The position numbers and the translations under genes were made by a program. The notes beneath the pieces were generated by a model. It saw nothing but the letters and a program-made list of their open reading frames with translations, did no database searches and was not told the origin of the DNA. This document shows positions 51,203-59,277 of a DNA stretch of 64,000 nucleotides, one piece after another (position 1 is the first letter of the stretch; each line of letters opens with the position of its first letter). Origin of the DNA: Rhinopomastus cyanomelas (Eukaryota > Chordata > Aves > Bucerotiformes > Rhinopomastidae); NCBI GenBank assembly GCA_013400115.1, contig VXBP01004607.1, positions 170,834 to 234,833 of the forward strand, read 5' to 3'.

Positions 51203-51713
51203 ACATCTGGAGTACTGTGTTCAGTTCTGGGCTCCTCAGTTCAAGAGGGATGTGGACCTGCTGGAGAGGGTCCAGCGGAGGGCAACAAAGATGATGAAGG
51301 AGGTTAAGCACCTCCCTTATGAGGAGAGCCTGAGGGAACTGGGTCTCTTGAGCTTGGAGAAGAGAAGACTGAGGGGTGACCTCATTAATGTCTATAAATA
51401 TGTGAGGGGTGGGTGTCAGGAGGATGGAGCTGGGCTGTTCTCAGTGTCATGTAGTGATAGGATGAGGGGCAATGGTTGTAAGCTGGAACACAAAAAGTTC
51501 CACATCAACCTGAGCAGGAACTTCTTCACGGTGAGGGTGAAAGAGCACTGAACAGGCTGCCCAGGGAGGTTGTGGAGTCTCCTTCACTGGAGATGTTCAA
51601 GCCCGCCTGGATGTGTTCCTGTCTGACTTAGTTTAGGTGATCCTGCTGTTGCAGGGGGACTGCACTAGATGATCTTTTGAGGTCCCTTCCAGTCCGTAGT
51701 GATTCTATGATTA
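51203..51713 (+). mobile_element. CR1 LINE, 3' 0.5 kb, young class
   Basis: Starts at GATTACATCTGGAGTACTGT (the YCVQFW region). The frame is open from 51252 through LLERVQRRATKMMKEVKHLP, LGLLSLEKRRLRGDLINVYK and NFFTVRVKEH to a one-base deletion at about 51550 (CACTG-AACAGGC). The tail is GATCCTGCTGTTGCAGGGGG, then GATGATCTTTTGAGGTCCC and GATTCTATGATT. Confidence 0.92.
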
Positions 51714-51852
51714 CACACACAAAAAAGGAAACAGCTTTAACTGATTGTTATTTACAGTTATTTAGCTTTACATTTTTCCAGTTTCTGCTTTAACTATGTT
51801 CTTGTGCCTTCACAAATCTCTCTCTTAAAAAAGACTCTTTAAAGTTTCAGTT

Positions 51853-52720
51853 TGTGGTGGGTTCAGGACCACAATTCAATATCAAAGAAAGGAAAGCAAA
51901 GCAGTGAGGTCTCAATGGCATCTCGGATAAAATTCACCAGACAATCGATGGCTTAGGGAAACTCCAGAAAGGTTTATTAACACTAACTATACACAGAAAA
52001 GGTTATGCAAGTCGGTGCATACAAACTGGAAACTCTGTCATTAATGCTCTCACAGAACCTGAGAAAATAGAATGGGAAACCACTCCAGTTTGGGCCTTGG
52101 ATCTTCTTCTAATTTAGAGACCTGGAAAGGAAAGCATGTCAGTCCGGGATGGCCTGAGNNNNNNNNNNNNNNNNNNNNNNNNNNNNNNNNNNNNNNNNNN
52201 NNNNNNNNNNNNNNNNNNNNNNNNNNNNNNNNNNNNNNNNNNNNNNNNNNNNNNNNNNNNNNNNNNNNNNNNNNNNNNNNNNNNNNNNNNNNNNNNNNNN
52301 NNNNNNNNNNNNNNNNNNNNNNNNNNNNNNNNNNNNNNNNNNNNNNNNNNNNNNNNNNNNNNNNNNNNNNNNNNNNNNNNNNNNNNNNNNNNNNNNNNNN
52401 NNNNNNNNNNNNNNNNNNNNNNNNNNNNNNNNNNNNNNNNNNNNNNNNNNNNNNNNNNNNNNNNNNNNNNNNNNNNNNNNNNNNNNNNNNNNNNNNNNNN
52501 NNNNNNNNNNNNNNNNNNNNNNNNNNNNNNNNNNNNNNNNNNNNNNNNNNNNNNNNNNNNNNNNNNNNNNNNNNNNNNNNNNNNNNNNNNNNNNNNNNNN
52601 NNNNNNNNNNNNNNNNNNGGGACAGGTCCCCCAGAACACAACAGAACTTTTTTTCCTCATGAAAGCACTTCTACAGGTTCTAGCAGTTCTCAAACTGCAA
52701 CACATTTGCATATCTAGCGG
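51853..52720 (-). mobile_element. Possible LTR-type element in reverse orientation, containing the assembly gap
   Basis: The left edge, TGTGGTGGGTTCAGGACC, read on the minus strand ends ...CCACCACA, an LTR-like CA terminus. A minus-strand AATAAA lies at about 51967-51972, suitably placed for a U5/R boundary. No TATA box or opposite terminus can be checked because 460 bases are N. The right part (52619-52720) does not resemble CR1. This is an inference from layout only. Confidence 0.3.
52159..52618. other. Assembly gap (460 N)
   Basis: A run of 460 undetermined bases. It is flanked by moderately GC-rich sequence (GGGATGGCCTGAG and GGGACAGGTCCCCC). Nothing can be annotated inside. Confidence 0.99.
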
Positions 52721-54634
52721 TTAGTTTCATATCACTGACTTAGAAATCTGACAACAGGAAAAGTGGAGGAAATAAAATTAAATCATCACGGCTCACTAGT
52801 GCACTGTAACAAAAAAAGAAATCTTTTTCAATTAACTGCATTCTTTCACCTAAATTATCAGGTCTGTTTCGTACACTAATACATGCTGTCATTGGAACTG
52901 GGGAAAAAAAAAGAAAAAAGCTTAAAACAGCATTTCTGTGATGTGACAGAATCACTGATATCTGTCACATTATCTTTATCTTCCTCAAATTTAAGTCTTT
53001 GTAGTTTATATCTCCATAAACAAGAGTACAGTCTAATAATTGAACTGCTACATAAAGTCTATGTACTTCCAAAAACCCCATAGTACTTTATAATCTTACA
53101 TGTCCTATCTTACTTCCACAACATCTGCAACTCCAGAAGCAATTTGTGGGGTACTACTGGAAGTGTTAATTAAAAACTTGTAAGCACATGTGTCAGTCAA
53201 GTATGCCCTCTGCTCTACAACACTTTTAAAATGTATGTCACCTTGACCTGCAGTATACCACTGTAAAAATTGTTGGTCAATATAAATCAAACATACACTA
53301 ATTTATGCAGTAAGTTTCCTAACATCTGAATCAACATTAGAAATCTAACTAGTGCTTATTATTCTGTTATTGACAAAGGGAGCATATTTAAATGATAACA
53401 AGAACACATGGGTGTCATTTCGAAGTTGAATTGTTCCCATGGGACATGCTTCGCAAATGTCTACATTTAAAGGTCATTCACTACCAAATTATGAACAACT
53501 GTTGCATTTATTAGCACAGGCTCAATAGTTTGGAAGCCAGTGCTATCAATTTAAACTGACAATGAAATCTAATTGTCCACAAGGAAAACAGACATTTTCT
53601 ATACTCTGTGTTTCATAATTTTAGATAGGCCCTGAACCAGTACAAGATATTCACTTTAGGAAAGGGATGGGGGGGTTGCGGTGGTGGGGGAAAAAAAAAA
53701 AGAAAAAAAAGGCTTTCAGGATTTCATGTCAGAGGAAGAATGCTTTAGTAAAGCTGAGTTCCTCAAACAAATACTGAAAGGAGTTTCCTATATAGTTTCT
53801 TGACAGAGCCCTATCTCAAATCTTACACTTTTTGTGTAGATTTTTGTTTCATTTTGATTCATCATCTCTTCCTTCCCTAAACTGGTCTTTCGCTGCTTAA
53901 GATCACACCCTATTTACTTTATTTTTTTGCAGTCTTCCTTAGAAGCCAGGGACCAGTTTCCACTTTCTATCGAAAGCCACCTCCACACTCTTACCAGAAC
54001 TAGCTGGTGATTGATGGGCCTCTGCCCATTCTGTTTTCCCAGTTTCCCCAGGTTTCACAGAGGGCAAGCTGAAAACAAAGAAGGAAGCTGGCAATGACAT
54101 TCCCTGAAAATCGTACTTTTCTTTGTGTATTTTGTTTACAAACAGTGAGAATACTGCTGTGGCAGGCTGAATCCAAGAGGAACTGCTAAAGAAAAGGAAC
54201 CAGAAACCTGGACACGTCAGGAAACCATGTTTTGGTAGCAATGCAGAGCCACTCTAGAGAGGAAGGACTCTTCTTCCAGACTCTCATCACACAGGAGTTC
54301 ACTTCCATCACTATTTCTGGCAAAAAACCAATGACAACCATCACCATCCCTCTCACAAAGCCCTTGTCCAGCTCCATTCCTCTGCAATGGCCCCTGACAG
54401 TCACAATGCAGTCACAAATTACAGACACCCTCTGTAACCCCTGTAATGTTTCTGGTCTGTGAGCAATCTCCTATTTGCTCCATCAACCTTTTCTGCTATT
54501 TATCACATCATCTCTTAGAGTTGCTTTTTTCAGTTACTTCAAGAAAACATTCTAATTTTGAGCAAGTTAGCACTTGTTGGAAAGAGAATAAAGATCAAGT
54601 GTGCAAAGTAACACTCCTCTGATTACAGACAAGT
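52721..54634. other. Intron 1 stretch, nothing recognised apart from the G/A tract
   Basis: Overlapping open frames at 53939-54462 on both strands have no recognisable domain. Confidence 0.4.
53664..53709 (+). repeat. G-run followed by poly-A tract
   Basis: Plus-strand G-runs at 53664-53690 (GGGATGGGGGGGTTGCGGTG, then GTGGGGG) are directly followed by 19 bases of A with a single G. All but a few bases are purine. The G part could form a quadruplex. On the SNX24 transcript strand this is a poly-T/poly-C tract. Confidence 0.6.
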
Positions 54635-55840
54635 AGACTAGCTTGGGCTGGAAGAAACTTTCAAAAGTCATCTACACTTACACCTCCTGCACTGAACAGA
54701 CACTTCCAGCTATACTGGATTACTCAGTTCAACTCAACCCTGAAAGTTTCCAGGCATGGAGCATTTACAGCCTCTCTGAGTGACCATTTCAGTATTTTCC
54801 CACCATTACCAGTGAATTTTTTTAAGTTCTTTTTTATCTAATTTGTATCTGTCTTTTACCTTGTCATAACAAGTCTTGTTGAAAAGTCTGTTCCCATAAT
54901 TTTATAAGCAGTCTTCAAGTACTGAAAGGCTGTAATAAGGTCTCCCTTTTCTCCAGGCTGAACAATGCCAATTCTTTTAACCTCAATTCTTATCACAGGT
55001 GTACTACCCCTCTGATCATTTCTGCAGTGTTCCTTTGCATCTTCAACAACAGGTTCATGCCCTTCCTGTGTTGAGGGCTCAAGAACTAGACAGAGTACTC
55101 CAGCATGAAGTCTCACCAGAGCAGAGCAGCACAATAACCTTTCTCAATCTGCTTGACACACTTCTTTTGATGCAGCCCAGGATATAGTTTGATTTCTGGA
55201 CTTTTCTAGACCTTGCACTTGGCTTTGCTGAACGTAATGAACTTTGGCCCTCCAGGTCCAGACAGATGGCATTGGCAGCTATTCGTCTATCATAGTCACT
55301 CCATCAGAAAAGGCTACTAGGTTGGTTAGGCAGGACTTGCCCTTGGTGAAGCCATGATGGTTGTCTCAAATCACCTCACTGTTCCCTACGTGCCTTAGCA
55401 GAGCTTTCAGGAGGATCTGTTCCATAACCTTTCCAGGCATAGAAATGAGGCTGACAGGTTGACGGTTTCAAGGGGCCTCCTATTTAAACACAGGTGCAAT
55501 GTTTCCCCTTTTCCAGTCACAAGGGACTTTACCTGACCTCAAGGACACTGCAAATATCACAGAGAGTGGCTTGGCAACTACACCAGCCAGCATCCTCAGG
55601 ACTCTGGAAAACATCTCATCAGGATCCTCAGACTTGTGTATGTTCAGGTTCTTCACAAGTTCAGGAACCTGATCCTTTACAGTGGGAGGAACATTGCTCC
55701 TCCAATCCCTCTCCTGAGGTCTATCAACTTGAGTGAAGACTGAGGCAAAAAAGTTCAGCATCTTGGTCTTCTCATGTCATTGTTAGCTTGTCAGTCTTGC
55801 TCATCAAGGGATACACTGTCTTTGACCTTTATCACCATAC
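54635..55840 (-). mobile_element. CR1 LINE, 1.2 kb, RT to near 3' end, reverse orientation
   Basis: Read on the minus strand, 55761-55480 is an open RT N-terminal stretch (MLNFFASVFTQVDRPQERDW, then VLRMLAGVVAKPLSVIFAVS and GKVPCDWKRGNIAPVFK). 55134-54856 is the ORF2 C-terminal part (SALVRLHAGVLCLVLEPSTQ, then RGDLITAFQYLKTAYK-like). The segment between is decayed RT (QHGF-KGKSCLTN region near 55320-55350). It is an older class and lacks a clean 3' tail. Confidence 0.85.
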
Positions 55841-57526
55841 TGTTTTAAATGTTAACATTACCCACAAGTTTCAAGTTGAATTATCTGTATGATTTCATAG
55901 AAAAAAAAAGTACTTTGCTCAGACACACTGCACTAGTCAACAACTGCACCTAAATCCTTTAATTTCAAGGTTACATTTCAAAGAGGTTCTGTATGATTCT
56001 GTAATACTTCACAGGGCCACTTCCTCCAGTAATCTTTTCTAATTCATCAAATTAAGGTAGCATAGAACTAGTAAAACATTTACATAATCACAATGTCTTC
56101 AACACCCTGCAGTCTCTATATTTTATATATTTTTCTGACATACTACCTGCATAGTAAGGTCCAAAAGAATGAGAGCAGATGTGGACTGGACATGGAAACA
56201 CAAACCAGCTTCAAGCATTCAAGTGAAATTAGCTTTTTGACCAATGCAAAATAATTCCTGTATTACTGCTTTTTTTTTAAGTACGTATGCCTGCCTACAC
56301 ACTATCTTCCTACCTAGTACCAAGCAATAGCAAACCCTCATTAATTCAGTTTTGCTAGAGGGAAAACTTACAGTGTACTCATTTGCACTGGCCATGAATT
56401 TCTATGCTTGGAACAATACTGATGCAAATTATTTTGCAGTGTAACAAACTGACAATTACATCCAAATAAACCTTGTTCATGCATAGTCCATGAGGTCTTT
56501 AGAACATAGAGGAAACACATCACGTTGATATATCATGTTACTTTTAAAACAGACTTTCATGCACTCTTCCTTTCTCTGTCTGACCTAGAGAACCTTTAGG
56601 TACTTCTAGTACATTTTAATAGGAAATAAACTTCAACCAATGGATCTGCTAGCATAAGGCATGGTAAATTTTGTAGTATACAACACTCTATTGTGAATGA
56701 AGAGTAAAAGCAATCAGGCATAACAAGTACCAAACTCTATTCACTTAAAGCAAACTTGACATGCATAAGGTTGACTTGTCACCAGTGAACCTGAGAGAAA
56801 CAGTGTTAAAAACAAACATTTTAACTTTCAACATAAAGTTATTGACAGGCTTCTAAAAAGATACAGTTTTGTTTTTGATTTCTTTGAAGCTTGCCAAAGT
56901 TTTATATTTATAACATTAACACCAAATCCTCTAGACAGCAGGATTCACTACAGAATTACTAATGAATTACTATTTAAAGAAATAAAAAACACACTAAAGC
57001 CTAACACTAAAAAATCTGTGTTACACACGTGATAGAAATCACTGTCACTTCTTCTGCCCAAATGGTACATGCCAGGCCCAGTCTGCTACTCTAACCACAA
57101 TGTTTAATAGCCTTTTTTTCTGCTACTAAGTTGCTTGGCACCACTTGCATTTAAGTTCAGCTACAAAACAAGAAGTATCAATGCAGTTACAGTCCCACAT
57201 TAATACATCTAAAGTGATTTAGAATTCCCATAAATACCTGCCACTACTACAGACCAAAGAACATAGAGCATTAGTATCAGATAGCTGCACTTGCTTCATA
57301 CAACTACGCCTGCATGGACCAGTTGTAATGCAATTCTAAATTCCACAGGATTAGGCTCTTCCCCTGGTATTTCTTAACAGCTCAGAACCATTGAATGAAA
57401 AGACTTAATACAATAGGCTAGTTTTGACTATTCACTTTCAGTCAAACCCTTTGGTGTAGAGAATCCCGTGTCTCCCTGCAGCAACTTATAGAAAAGTGCT
57501 GCTGCCCAAGGTATAAGAAAACCACT
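55841..57526. other. Intron 1 stretch, nothing recognised
   Basis: AT-rich, with no gene or repeat family recognised. Its sequence is unlike the CpG island that begins about 300 bp further on. Confidence 0.45.
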
Positions 57527-57835
57527 GAGGTTAAAAAGGACCTCTGAAAACCAGGTAGACTAAATTGTCTGCTCAGGCATGGTCACCTAGGGTGGGTTGC
57601 CCAGGACCATTCGCAGTCAGATTCTGGAAGCTCCCAACGACAGAAACCTCAGCCCTCTGGGCCACCTGTGACAGTGCCTGACCATGCTCATGGTAACAAA
57701 ACGGTTTTGTCGTATGCTTAAACGGTGTTCCCTGCATGTGTGCGCCCACTGCCACTTGTGCTGTCGCAGGTCACCAACAAAAAGATTCCAGCTCACTCTT
57801 TTTCATTTCCTCTATTCAGGTTACTTATACACAGT
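57527..57835 (-). mobile_element. CR1 LINE 3' end next to the CpG island
   Basis: Reverse-strand CR1 text: AAAAGGACCTCTGAAAACC, GGTCACCTAGGGTGGGTTGC, CCAGGACCATTCGCAGTCAG, GGGCCACCTGTGACAGTGCC, then CTTGTGCTGTCGCAGGTCAC. CpG is enriched relative to other copies. It lies about 0.5 kb inside intron 1 from SNX24 exon 1, in sense orientation with the gene. Confidence 0.8.
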
Positions 57836-58080
57836 AATGTGATCGCCGGAGCCTCCTCTTCCTCAAGCTCAGCAGCCTCCCCTGTCTCAGCCCTTACGCC
57901 AGACATGCTTCAGGCCCTTCACAGTGTTTGGCCCCGCACTGGACTCGGCGCTGGGAAGCCTAGACGTGCACCCAGCGCCCTGGGGTGCCTCTCTCCGCAG
58001 GGCCGAGCAGTGATGAACAGTCTCTCCCCACCCGCTGGCCACGCTGCAGTTGCCTGAGGCTACCCTCCTGTGCCAAGTGA

Positions 58081-58245
58081 GCGGGGTAGGAAGGGGGCTG
58101 GAGCAGGGCGGCGGCAGGCGCGGGGCGGCGGGAGGAGCGGGACTGGTGCAGTAGAAGAAACGGGGCAGTACAAGGAACGGGGCAGAAACGGGAGCAAGGC
58201 GGGGAAGGGCAGGAGTATGAGTGGGAGCGGGGCAGGAGCAGAGGT
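58081..58245 (+). repeat. G-rich imperfect minisatellite and G-quadruplex-prone tract in 5' end of SNX24 intron 1
   Basis: The plus strand carries frequent GGG-GGGGG runs and degenerate repeats of an ACGGGGCAG / GCGGGGCAGGAGC unit at about 58158-58235. It is the template strand for SNX24, so the nascent transcript is C-rich here. Several runs at 58081-58135 have short enough loops for quadruplex folding. Confidence 0.55.
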
Positions 58246-58361
58246 AAGGGATCCCAGCTCAGGTCAGCACCTGCCTGGCGGCCTGGCCCCCGCTCACCAC
58301 CTCGTCGCCACCCCCCTCCCCCGCCCCAATTCGCGGGGTTTCCGCTCCCCCAGGCCCTCAC

Positions 58362-58421
58362 CGTGTAGCCCCGCTCCAGCTCGCTCTCCTCGTAGCGGAA
58401 GGAGGGGATGAACACCTCCAT
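58362..58421 (-). CDS. SNX24: SNX24 coding exon 1 (sorting nexin 24, N-terminus)
   Basis: Reading the minus strand from the ATG at 58421 gives 20 codons, MEVFIPSFRYEESELERGYT, ending at ACG followed by a GTGAGG splice donor (GT at 58361-58360). I recognise this as the N-terminus of sorting nexin 24, a short PX-only sorting nexin that binds phosphoinositides on endosomal membranes. The exon ends in phase 0 and the next residue, V, is supplied by the exon at 14299, so the join is seamless. The start has G at -3 and G at +4, a good Kozak context, and sits inside a CpG island as expected for a housekeeping first exon. The open frame continues past the donor into intron 1, but that extension is GC-rich, repetitive and unlike SNX24, so I end the exon at the donor. 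The identity is from family recognition; the boundaries are read directly. Confidence 0.95.
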
Positions 58422-58459
58422 CGCGAGACGTGCCAGCACCCCTACCCCCTGGCCCTTGC

Positions 58460-58501
58460 TCAAGGCCTACCGGCCCCGGCGAGCGGCGCAGCCGCCGCCA
58501 T
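58460..58501 (-). promoter_or_regulatory. Upstream ORF in SNX24 5' leader
   Basis: A minus-strand ATG at 58501 opens a 13-codon frame, MAAAAPLAGAGRP, with its stop at 58460-58462. It lies 38 nt upstream of the SNX24 start codon. The context GGAAATGG has G at -3 and G at +4, at least as strong as the main start. If transcription starts upstream of 58501, this uORF would be translated first and would lower or condition SNX24 output through reinitiation. The same bases form a YY1-type AAATGGCGGC element, which often sits just downstream of transcription starts, so the ATG may instead be part of a promoter element very near the 5' end. The transcription start is not visible from sequence. Confidence 0.55.
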
Positions 58502-58511
58502 TTCCAGGCGG

Positions 58512-58532
58512 CACGTGATGTCCGCGCACGTG
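58512..58532. promoter_or_regulatory. Paired CACGTG E-boxes in SNX24 promoter
   Basis: Two perfect CACGTG palindromes lie at 58512-58517 and 58527-58532, 15 bp apart, roughly 90-110 bp upstream of the SNX24 ATG. Read on the minus strand they are TCACGTGCC and GTCACGTGC, close to the USF/MITF/TFE class and to the GTCACGTGAC core of lysosomal CLEAR elements. A bHLH-ZIP input would suit an endosomal trafficking gene, but the functional link is inference. Confidence 0.55.
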
Positions 58533-58547
58533 ACGCTGGTCTGGGGT

Positions 58548-58557
58548 AGATGGCGTC
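58548..58557 (+). promoter_or_regulatory. YY1-type ATGGCG motif
   Basis: The plus-strand sequence TAGATGGCGTC matches the YY1 core pattern ANATGGCGNC, lying about 130 bp upstream of the SNX24 ATG. A second YY1-type motif in the opposite orientation overlaps the uORF start at 58499-58506. Paired YY1 motifs are common in CpG-island promoters near transcription starts. The plus-strand ATG also opens a 19-codon frame, which I do not regard as a gene. Confidence 0.4.
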
Positions 58558-58712
58558 TGGCACCTCGTCTGAGCCGGCCCGCATAGCCACGGGCGTTCCG
58601 GGGAGCTAGGTGTGCGGCGCGGGTTCCGCTCTTCAGAGACTTAAAAAATAAAGCACCTGCTTTAATGGGCTCGGGCAGCAGCGTTGCGTAGGAGCACAAA
58701 GAAACGGTGCTA

Positions 58713-58725
58713 CCCCGCCCCCCGC
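58713..58725. promoter_or_regulatory. GC box (Sp1-type)
   Basis: CCCCGCCCCCCGC at the upstream edge of the CpG island matches an Sp/KLF GC box. It is about 300 bp upstream of the SNX24 start codon. Confidence 0.45.
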
Positions 58726-58776
58726 AAAATAAACTATCCAGCCCTAAATTGACACCCCGGCTCAAACGGCTTCCTT

Positions 58777-58784
58777 TGACGTCT
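58777..58784. promoter_or_regulatory. CRE-like site TGACGTCT
   Basis: TGACGTCT differs at one base from the palindromic CREB/ATF site TGACGTCA. It lies about 360 bp upstream of the SNX24 start, within the outer CpG island. This is a motif match only. Confidence 0.35.
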
Positions 58785-59049
58785 TGGTCGCCGTGATACC
58801 GATAGCTGTACGAGCACAGCACCTTTCCTAACGCCTACTTTAAACTGCTGGATTAAAATAACGTGATGAAAAAGTGCTGAGAAAAGTTGTGGGTGTCACG
58901 GCTGCTCTTGAGAAGCTGCCTATAATTTTTCCTACTTTGGGGAGCAAAACCATTCCACAGAACTTCATGTGATCCCTAGTCATTGGGGAAACTAAATAAA
59001 ATTAGTTACTCTCTAAAATAAATAAGCAGATCTGATGATTACTTAAAGA

Positions 59050-59277
59050 CTCATTTTTAGACTGGATGTTGGGAGGAATTTCCTCGCCAAAACGGTTATC
59101 AGACATTGGAACAAGCTGCCCAACGCAATGTGGAATCAGCATCCCTGGAGGTACTGAAATGAGATGTGGGCTTGTTGCTTAAGGACGTTGTTTAGTGGGG
59201 ACTGGCAGTGCTGGGTTGAAGGTTGGATTTGATCTCAAAGGTCTCTTCCAATTAAGGATATTCTTTGTTTCTGTAAT
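59050..59277 (+). mobile_element. Old CR1 3' end upstream of SNX24
   Basis: TTTAGACTGGATGTTGGGAG (the ...RLDIR/GMLGGIS region), then AACAAGCTGCCCAACGCAAT, GGGACTGGCAGTGCTGGGTT, GATTTGATCTCAAAGGTCTC and a degenerate ATATTCTTTG tail. It is the same old class as the 27.73 kb remnant. Confidence 0.87.

Larger units (their letters stand above)
14300..58361 (-). other. SNX24: SNX24 intron 1 (about 44 kb)
   Basis: Bounded by the GTGAGG donor at 58361 and the TTTTCAG acceptor at 14300. It contains most of the CR1 copies of the window, a probable solo LTR, a second LTR-like element with an assembly gap, an 88-bp tandem duplication and small palindromes. A long first intron starting in a CpG island commonly carries regulatory elements; I cannot identify enhancers from a single sequence. 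Confidence 0.9.
57850..58810. other. CpG island over SNX24 exon 1 and promoter
   Basis: CG dinucleotides, nearly absent elsewhere in this AT-rich window, become dense here. The core is about 58060-58600, with GCGGCGG, CGCGAGACG and GCCGCCGCC runs. It covers the start of intron 1, exon 1, the 5'UTR and the proximal promoter of SNX24. I see no convincing gene on the opposite strand sharing the island. Confidence 0.85.

Noticed and set aside
52072..52717. Open frames of 175-196 codons across the N run
   Set aside because: Artefacts of untranslated N bases.
57960..58463. Long GC-rich open frame on the minus strand containing the SNX24 start
   Set aside because: Only the first 20 codons after the SNX24 ATG match; the rest reads through a strong splice donor into intron 1 and is low-complexity.
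58550..58609. Plus-strand ATGGCG opening a short frame, suggesting a divergent gene
   Set aside because: Stops after 19 codons, has a poor -3 base, and no following exon is recognisable; better explained as a YY1-type element.
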